This document shows, in pieces, positions 56,712 to 64,000 of a DNA stretch of 64,000 nt. This DNA comes from Codonopsis lanceolata (taxonomy: Eukaryota > Streptophyta > Magnoliopsida > Asterales > Campanulaceae): the NCBI GenBank assembly GCA_013146195.2, contig CM028377.1:109196540-109260539 (forward strand), read 5' to 3'. A model generated the notes under the pieces. The model did no database searches, was not told where the DNA came from, and saw only the letters and a program-made list of their open reading frames with translations. The stretch's first letter is position 1. Each line of letters begins with the position of its first letter. Both the position numbers and the translations under genes were made by a program.

Positions 56712-57204
56712 TGTTAGTAATTGGGCTTGTGGCCCGATTATTTAGTCCCGCCCACATGGAATATATTTATATTATTATTATTGGTTAATTAGTTTCCTAA
56801 TCCGAATGGGTTTAGGATTGACTTAACCTACAAGAAGTATGATTTCTTGGTAATAATATAAATCGGGCAACTAAAGGGATAAAACCCTAATCCCAATATT
56901 GAAGAACACAGCTTCAACAAAAAGTGCCGCCCTCCTCTCTTATCCTAAATTATATCTCATCAAAATACTCCCTCTAGCCTAACCATCAAGAGGCTTAGAT
57001 TTGTGGTGTGAACCAGTATTGATATACATGCTCTGTGATATCAATCCGACAAGAAAGACTTGCAGGTTTGATAATCGTGACATACGAAGATCGTAGCTCA
57101 AGCGAAAGTCTTCCGCTTCGTTCAAAGTTCAAGTTCGCATAAGATAAGTCATGATTACTGTTTGATGTCGAACTTGTGTGATATATGTTTAGATATATCC
57201 TTCA
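56712..57204 (+). repeat. 5' LTR of the truncated Copia
   Basis: Begins TGTTAGTAATTGGGC and ends TATCCTTCA, 493 bp. The end is set by the PBS that follows after one base. No second LTR is in the window. Confidence 0.8.
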
Positions 57205-57205
57205 T

Positions 57206-57218
57206 TGATATCAGAGTC
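57206..57218 (+). other. Primer binding site of the truncated Copia
   Basis: TGATATCAGAGTC, two differences from the initiator-Met complement TGGTATCAGAGCC, one base after the LTR. Confidence 0.8.
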
Positions 57219-58677
57219 TATATGCTTGATTGCTCATATCGTTATGTCATGAATTACATGCTTTTGATTTTGAGTTTGTTTAAAAGTTTTACCCGATAAC
57301 GAACCAAATGAGTTTTATTATTTTATGTGTAATACTTTTTTATTTTCGAGAAAAAATTATATGTCTGAGTTCCCTACGACGAGGAGAACAACATACTAAA
57401 TTCTCGTTGAATTCCGTTGGGTATTTTTCAAAATATCGTTTATGTGCTGTTATGACCTGTTTATGTTCAGTAAAATCGTGATTTTATGAACTGTACTTGT
57501 AGTACTCTGCGAGGGCTTTTCAACGACATATTATATGCTTAATTTGGACTTAAAATGAACGTTTTATGGCCTCACGAAGTTGGCTCGCGGATCACGTTCG
57601 CGAATCGATTTTTAGGGTTAAAAATTGACGTCAAAACGACCCCCACTCTCGGCCTCGACGTACGTGCCTTTTGTAGCACTCCTTTCGATGTAAAAAGTAC
57701 ATCACTGGAAAGTACTCGATGAGACGAATCCAACGCCACCGTCCGTGAGATTATCAGAGCACCAGAAGGCGGCGCGTGGACGACACGCTCCGGCAGAGCA
57801 CGTGGAAGACGGCGTGGGCGAATAACCAGTCAACCGTTGACTGGTTAACGGTCAACGATTGACTGATGATGTGTTTGCCACGTCACCTGCCACGTTAGCA
57901 GTGGGACCCACCAATGACTCGTTTTTTATGACATCATCATGACGTCAGCCCTTGCCACGTCATCTGCCACATCATCAGTGACGTCAGCCCTGCCCAGTCA
58001 ACTGACATGTCATCGGTGACGTCAGCCCTACGCCGGTCAGCCTGTCCATGGAAGCCCACACGTGCAGGTGGTGCGTGAAGGCGCATGCGCCGTCTCCAGA
58101 GGTCCGTTTTGAAAATGGCCGGCGCGTCTGGACGTATTTTTGCATTTTGAGTCCAATCGTGGCCTCTGTTTTGATCACTTCTGCCTGTAAATATTTGATT
58201 TTACTTTTTCAGTGTATAAAAACATGTTTTCTGATTTTTTAAAAATTCAAAAATAATATCAAAGGGTTGTTTTGTCATTCTGTAACTGTTTAGGGCTATT
58301 TGGGACTGTTCTGAAATTTTTTAAAATTCTTTGTGAATTTTAAACTATTTTAAAGTCATTTTTAGCACATTTAATTGTCGTTTTGGGCTCTAAAATTGCG
58401 ATTGGGACTATACGAGACCCAATAAATTTATTTTCAATAGTGAAAATATTTATGTACATGATATGTGTTTGATGGATTTGTTCTATCTTGTTTCTTTTGT
58501 TTAAATTATCAATTTATGAATATTTTCACGTTGTCATGCTTTGGTTGTGATTACGAGCCTCGCGGATTTTTCATCCTTATGTGTATGATGAGATTATATT
58601 TAGTAATTGATTTTTTTAGAACAAAAGTGAATCGAAATATATATATGCTTATGTCTTATTTTTGCAATAAATTGTAG
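57219..58677 (+). other. Long leader of the truncated Copia
   Basis: About 1.46 kb without a supported ORF between PBS and gag. Positions 57830-58030 are rich in short repeats of CACGTCA, GTCAACN and ATGACGTCAGCCC, including TGACGTCAGCCCT near 57940, 57980 and 58018. The rest is T-rich. Confidence 0.6.
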
Positions 58678-61172
58678 TGGGCTTCTCAGAATGTAATCGC
58701 TGACCTTAACAAAGGTGAGAAATTGGATGGCACAAACTATAGTGTTTGGCAAAGGAAAATCACGTATTTGCTAAATGAGCAAGAGGTTCTTGACAACCTA
58801 GATATTGTGATGGTAGAACCAGAGATGAGTAATTTGACCATCGCCCATCATCGCCAGAAAATGCAGGAATTCCTTAAATGGAAAAAGAAACATCGATGTG
58901 CAGACTTTACTATGCTGAGTAGCATGCATAATGATCTGATTGGTGAGTTTGAGGATTGCCTGACTGCTAAACAAATGTGGGATGACATTAAGCGCATTTA
59001 TGGGAATACTTCTGCTACAAAGTTGAGGACTTTGACTTACAAGTTTGAAAGCTATAAGATTGACCAGAAACATAACATTCTTGAACAACTACGTGAGATG
59101 TCCAGAATGATTCATGATCTTAAGGCTGCTGGTTCTATCTTATCTGATGAACAGCAAGTTGAAGCGGTGATTTGTTCACTGCCCGACTCTTGGAGTGGTT
59201 TGAGACGTATCTTGACTCATACAGACTCTATTTAGACTTTTGCAGATGTATCTCGCCATGTTGAGCTTGATGTTGAGTGTCATGAAGCGAATCGCGCGAT
59301 AAGTGCTGCAACTCGTGATCTTGCTCTTGTTTCCCTTGAGGTCCGCGCATGCCACACGCAACGCAAGAAACAAGCTAAAGGCAAGAAGACTCAGAATTTG
59401 GCCCCCAAAAGTGACAAGATTGCTAAACGCCGTAGAGGCAAAAAGAATATTGCTAAGCAAAAGTGCTACAACTGTGGTGCCTTGGGTCATTTTGCTCGGA
59501 CTTGTCCTGAGCCCAAGAAGGTATCCCTTAATCCTATCTCCATGCAAAGTTGTGTTTGCTCTTATGTTTTATTGGCTGACTTTCTCCCTGTGTGGATTGT
59601 AGACTCAAGCTCAACCAAACATGTGACGAGGGATCGAGAAGGATTTGTAGATTATCGAAAAGTTCATGCGGGTACAAGAAGAATTTTCATGGGAAACAGT
59701 TCGTCTGTTGAAGTCAAAAGAGTTGGTTCATACCAACTTCAATTGCGGAGTGGATGCACATTGACTCTTCATTAAGTTCTTTATGCACCTAGAATTCGAC
59801 ATAATCTATTATCAGTAGTACAATTGCTAGGACATGGATATTCTTTTAATTTTAGTAATGATCACTTAGATATTTGTTTTGGTGATGAGATTTTGGGACA
59901 TGGTTTCTTGTCAGATAATTTCTTTAAATTAGATTTGTTGGATTCCCATAATTCTTCTGTGAATTCTTCTTCTTGCATGGTTTATGATGATTCTAATTCT
60001 GAGTTATGGCATGCTAGACTTGGACATATAGGAAAAGATAGGATGACTAGATTGGCTAGAGAAGGCCTATTGGGGTCTCTTAGCAAAGTCAACCTACCCT
60101 TGTGTGAATCTTGTTTGGCAGGAAAAGCTTGCCGAAAGCCTTTTGGTAAGGTAAAAAGGGCCACACATCCATTAGAGTTAGTCCATTCAGACATTTACGG
60201 ACCAATGAATGTTAATGCACGTCATGGAGCTTCCTATTTTCTCACTTTTATCGATAACTACACACGCTATGGTTATGTTTACCTTATTTCTCACAGGATG
60301 AAGTTCTCAAGTGTTTTGAGCGCTTTCTCGCAGAGGTTGAGAATCAAAAGGATAAAAGCTTAAAAACTTTTAGAACTGACCGGGGCCATGAGTATTTATC
60401 TGATCAATTTAAAGAATTGTGTGAGAAAAAGGGAATACGTCGACAGTTGACAATTCCTAGAACTTCGCAACAAAATGGTGTTGCAGAACGAAGGAATCGA
60501 ACATTGTTGGAAATGGTTAGGTCGATGATGGCACAGGCCAACCTCCCAATTTTGTTTTGGGGGGATGCACTAATGACTGCCGCCTACATACTTAACCGAG
60601 TGCCTTCTAAGTCAGTTCCTACAATCCCTTATGAACTTGAGAAAGGTGAGAAGCCTAAATTGGGGCATCTTCATCCTTGAGGTTGTGCAGGTTATGTCCA
60701 TAGTACCTCTAATAAGTTTGGAAAACTAGGCTCTAGAGGAAACAAGTGTGTTTTCATAAGGTATTCAGATACCTCAAAGGGTTATGTTATGTACGGTGGA
60801 AAACCTGACGTAGGAATGACTGAATCAGAGTCGCGCAATGTTGATTTCATTGAGAATGATTTCCCACAGATAGGTGAAGTTAGGAAAGACTTTGAACTTT
60901 TTGAGATGGAAGAAGAACATATGACATCTTTTGGCGAAGGTGGGGAATTGCCTCAACCTAATCCTACGGTACAACATGAGGTTGAGCCTATGGAAGTCGC
61001 CAATGAGAGTCAAGGTGATCTTCATCCGAGTGGGAGTACGGATTCTAGTGGGAGTCCGATACTAGAGCGAAGAAGTAAACATGGAAATATACCTCGTCGT
61101 CGATTCGTGATCGAAGAGGAATCTTTCCTAACTACTTCTTACAATTCTAGTGAGCCCACATCGTTCAAATAA
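58678..61172 (+). pseudogene. Copia gag-integrase polyprotein, RT missing
   Basis: Gag opens ASQNVIADLNKGEKLDGTN at 58681; the expected ATG before it is TGG, preceded by TAG, so the start is lost. Gag core: LSSMHNDLIGEFEDC, REMSRMIHDLKAAG. TAG at 59233-59235, then the CCHC knuckle CYNCGALGHFARTC (about 59464-59505) and protease VDSSSTKHVT in place of the DSGAT form. TAA at 59773-59775 precedes the pre-integrase block LWHARLGH...LCESCLAGK. The integrase core retains D (HSDIYGP), D (TFRTDRGHEYL) and E (NGVAERRNRTL), but a frameshift near 60297 separates the first from the others. TGA at 60678-60680; final TAA at 61170-61172. Confidence 0.85.
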
Positions 61173-61179
61173 GCTCTTT

Positions 61180-61282
61180 CTTCTCATGGATGGTTGAATG
61201 GTTCCCCTATTCATTTTCTCCAACTTTATCCCTTAATCACTTTCCAGTGTGAGCTAGAAAAGTGAGATTTTGATACTTTAAT
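61180..61282 (+). repeat. Right copy of the 103-bp flank repeat (empty site)
   Basis: Starts at the Copia break (shared CTTCT) and runs through the insertion point without an element: GATACTTTAAT continues directly to AATTCACATTCC. It therefore shows the unoccupied target site. Confidence 0.9.
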
Positions 61283-62042
61283 AATTCACATTCCAACTAT
61301 GTTAATTCTTGAGTCAAAATGGAAGATTTGATAAGTCTTGGTTATTTTGGGTCATTGGAAATTTATTTTCATTCACTGTGTCATATTCTGAAAATGTAAG
61401 GTTTTTAGATAAGGTTGGATCATCTTTCGAAAGCCCAATTTGTGTTCACAAAAGAAAGTTTTCAAAGCCCAATTTTTAAAATGTTATTTTTGTAAAAAGT
61501 CTTGAACTAGGTCATTTAATGTTAATTCTCACAACAAGGTTATGCTCATTTTCACCTCAAACGATTATAAAACAATAACATATTTTAGGTATTTTAGCAA
61601 TCACTTATTTAGAGTTAAACTTTCAAGTTGACTCTATTGTCTTAATTAAGGTCTAGGATGCTAGTTTGACATCCCATCACTTTTCACCCCATAACATTTT
61701 GAGATTTTCTAGACTCAAACTTGCATCAATGAAAATAATTTTTTTTTTATATTTCCTTTACATGCCAAGATTTATAAACCAAGAGAATTCACATTAGGAG
61801 ACAAGGATGTTTAGTAACCTTTAGACTGAAAGGGTGAATTAGATGTCTTATACCTTCCCAATTCGTAACTTAGCACCCGAAACTTAGAATCTAGGTTTTC
61901 TTTCGTTCCTTCATAAACGGAATGGTGAATCTTGCTTTAATCTTTTCGAGAGTTCCATTTGAGGTCCAAGTGTATTCGACGCACTCAAGTTAGAATCATG
62001 TCATTTTTCATGTGACGATGAGTTCGAAACGGAGTTCTCACA
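61283..62042 (+). mobile_element. Probable Tat-type LTR, right part
   Basis: Contains AGACTGAAAGGGTGAATTAG...CCTTCCCAATTCGTAACTTAG (61828-61880), equivalent to the GAGACCGAAAGGGCGAGTTGG block of the Tat LTR at 32591. It ends GGAGTTCTCACA at 62042, followed by TGGCATTGACAGC, a weak match to the Tat primer site. Confidence 0.5.
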
Positions 62043-63514
62043 GTGGCATTGACAGCTTTCCTTCAATCAATTATAATATGATCTGATTACCTGACAATTC
62101 ACCCAAAAGATCATCAAAAGATGAATATCAAGAATGGTCCATAACCCACAAATCCAGTGATACTCGGCGATAAAGTGCACTCAAGGTCCTGGCTATCCTT
62201 GTGTTCATTAGAGTCATCCCCATTTTTTGAGCATATTCTTCCATTTCAATCCTAAAATTTTCCTTTCGTTCAACTCTTCCAGGGGCTTCCCTAGTAATTT
62301 TCACAAAACTCATTGATCAGGTCTTCCTTGGGCTTCCCTAACAATTTCATAAAACTCGTCAATCGAGTGTTCCTAGAACTTCTCCCACGAAACTCATCTA
62401 TCCATGAAGTCTCCGTATCAATTTTAGAGACTACGATATATTCCATCTTGCCCAAAGGAACAATCAAAGGTTACGCCCCTTCATATTCAAAGCCATGATC
62501 CTTCTCCATCAAAAGTGAACATGATATCTTCATATGCATTAGAGAATGAGGCTCCCCGTAAGGTTCAAAAAAAAAAAAAAAGAGCTCGCTAGGTTGAATA
62601 CCTGAAAGGGCAGCCTATACAAAAGTTAGAGTGTAAAAACAAAAACATGAATGGTCCCTCCCGAGGTATCGAATAGTGGGATTCCCTGATCTTGTAATTG
62701 AAATCAAATTTTGAATGATGTACTAATCAAATGACGAAATTGACCCCAAAACTTCACCCATCCTCATCCAAAAGTCATCAAGAGCTCCTATATTCACAAA
62801 CTTGCAAAACCGCTCGATACCACATTTCCATCTCTAATAACACATTTCAATCCCCATGTCGCATCATGTTTTGTTGTGACATGTTTAAGAAACAAAAGAC
62901 ACACTCTTGGTTAAAGGCCCATTGTTTGAAATTCTTAAATTTTGAAGAAAAGAAGAAGAAAGAAAAGGCTTTTCCATTTTACATAGCATGCATCTCATTG
63001 TTGCATCATCTTATATTATCAAATATTTGCCTTCGTCCCGTCTAAAATGAAAATCTTCCGCAAGTACCCTCCATAGATCAGGGACACTGCATCATATTAG
63101 CAACCACTTTCTAAGTCTTGCCGACGTTGCTAAACAAAGCGTCGCCAACGGTTTTCAATTCAATCATGTCAACAACTCCTTGTCAACTTTCGCCTTAGGA
63201 TGATCAAAGAACTGCCAGTAGCTTCGTCATCCCACACTCGTCAACACATCTTCCAACATATCTCGCCAAGAGGTAATTTCCAAGTATCCCTAGCAGTGCA
63301 CTAACGACTCTACAATCATCAATAACACTCCCCACGAGACTTCACACAATCACTTCAGCAACGTACCCTTTAACTTATTTGCTTTAATTTCAATGCACCC
63401 CTTAGTCGTGCAACCCAGATGTAAGGTTAGATCTTTTATTGCTTTTTGGTCGTGTAACCCCGATGTAGTGTTTGACCTTCGTTTTTTCTTTTGGTCACAT
63501 AACTCCGATGTAAG
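62043..63514 (+). mobile_element. Short non-coding interior between Tat-type LTRs
   Basis: About 1.5 kb between an LTR end and an LTR start, with no gag or pol reading. At 62580-62630 it carries GCTCGCTAGGTTGAATACC and AAAGGGCAGCCTA, the 3' module seen three times in the Tat element at 37.6 kb. Near its end (63400-63510) a ~45-bp motif TTTTGGTCGTGTAACCCCGA is repeated three times. It looks like a deletion derivative or non-autonomous Tat-type element. Confidence 0.45.
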
Positions 63515-64000
63515 TGTAGACACCCCAATTTCGTACCCTTGGTATGTAACGTGGCATAAAATATCAAGACCTATTAAAACGACTAACGAATGTCAAGTTA
63601 CAGGGTTGAAAAAGCAAAAGAAAAAGCAGGATGCATAAACAATGAATTGCAAGGGGCCAAAGTGACAGAAAACAGAACAAAAAAAGCCTAGGGCATTGCC
63701 CCAAGTCACCTATGGCGCCGCGCCATAGCCCACTATGGGTAGAGCCCAATAGTTCCCCAAGTACTGTAGCAGTTTGCTTTTGGTACAATCCTCTCAATGA
63801 ATGGTACAGGCTGATGAAGCTCAAAAAGATAAAACTTAATAACGAAGGAAGCCTCCTCCCGGCATATAAATAGAGGCCCCAGCTTTAGGAATTCACAGAA
63901 ACAATTCACACAGCGAAAACACACCAATACGCATTGACTTCACCGTGCAGTTGAGAGAACGCCGAAGGAATTTTTCCTTCTAGCCCCGAAGCTCCGTCAA
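63515..64000 (+). mobile_element. Tat-type LTR, beginning (continues past window)
   Basis: TGTAGACACCCCAATTTCG, then ATAAAATATCAAGAC and GAATGTCAAGTTACAGGGT, closely follows the start of the LTR at 31150. GGCATATAAATAGAGGCCCC at 63861 is the matching TATA box. The sequence runs off the window, so length and right flank are unknown. Confidence 0.8.
63865..63872 (+). promoter_or_regulatory. TATA box in the terminal Tat-type LTR
   Basis: TATAAATAGAGGC at the same distance class from the LTR start as at 31650 and 40425, although the intervening sequence has diverged. Confidence 0.65.

Larger units (their letters stand above)
56712..61184 (+). mobile_element. 3'-truncated Copia element
   Basis: 5' LTR (56712-57204), primer site, a 1.46-kb leader and gag-integrase in order. 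The element stops at 61184, just where RT should start (FKxALSS). RT, RNase H, PPT and 3' LTR are missing. Instead of new flanking DNA, a second copy of the left flank begins at CTTCT. No 3' TSD is therefore available; the 5' flank is CTAAT. Gag and integrase resemble Copia types with a long KLDGTNYSVWQRK-type N terminus. Several stops and one frameshift. Confidence 0.85.

Noticed and set aside
62128..62313. 61-aa minus-strand ORF with protein-like composition
   Set aside because: Short, without recognisable domain, in the non-coding interior next to a Tat LTR. Support is too weak to call it a gene.
1..64000. A host gene, defence system or other non-transposon system
   Set aside because: Every coding reading that could be recognised belongs to a transposable element. 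tRNA-like matches are retrotransposon primer sites only. I found no intact non-transposon ORF.

Overview
This window looks like plant (most likely eudicot) nuclear DNA. I see no single-copy host gene, rRNA, tRNA or CRISPR array. The assignment rests on the element types present: Copia and Gypsy LTR retrotransposons with plant-type gag and env-like domains, a plant L1-type LINE with a DUF4283-like ORF1 and an RNase H tail, a TRIM, and CACTA, hAT and Mutator-like DNA elements in AT-rich sequence. The species cannot be named from sequence alone.

Layout. 1-782 is the right end of a CACTA element inserted into a Copia LTR (783-1070). 1.07-12 kb is an AT-rich repeat zone: hairpin-bearing tandem repeats, an ~80-bp minisatellite broken by a solo LTR (2495-3342), and a ~4-kb direct segmental duplication (about 4032-7864 and 7865-12002), each copy carrying one SIRE-type LTR. 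12-18.6 kb holds at least four related Mutator-like elements, two of them nested, a hAT element (15116-16207), and a reverse-strand SIRE-type LTR that contains an intact 567-bp TRIM (17087-17653).

19.3-54.0 kb can be read as the 3' half of one SIRE/Maximus-type Copia element (RNase H at 19.3 kb, env-like ORF at 42.1-43.4, 50.4-50.8 and 52.8-53.0 kb, polypurine tract and LTR at 53.2 kb). It has been pushed apart by insertions: a Gypsy LTR (20029-28765) carrying a deleted Copia element (20342-26154, TSD ACCTG); a second Gypsy LTR (28770-42110) carrying a Tat/Ogre-type Gypsy element (31150-42034, TSD CTAAG); a solo LTR (43426-50442) carrying a LINE (about 43583-49377); and a third Gypsy LTR (ending at 52840).

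54.0-64 kb is Tat-type LTR and leader sequence. It is interrupted by a 3'-truncated Copia element (56712-61184) whose broken end joins a second copy of its own left flank. The window ends inside another Tat LTR that starts at 63515. All coding sequences found belong to transposons and all carry stops, frameshifts or deletions, so the window is a record of layered insertion and decay. Boundaries given with TSDs are read directly from sequence. Lineage names come from motif recognition and were not searched.
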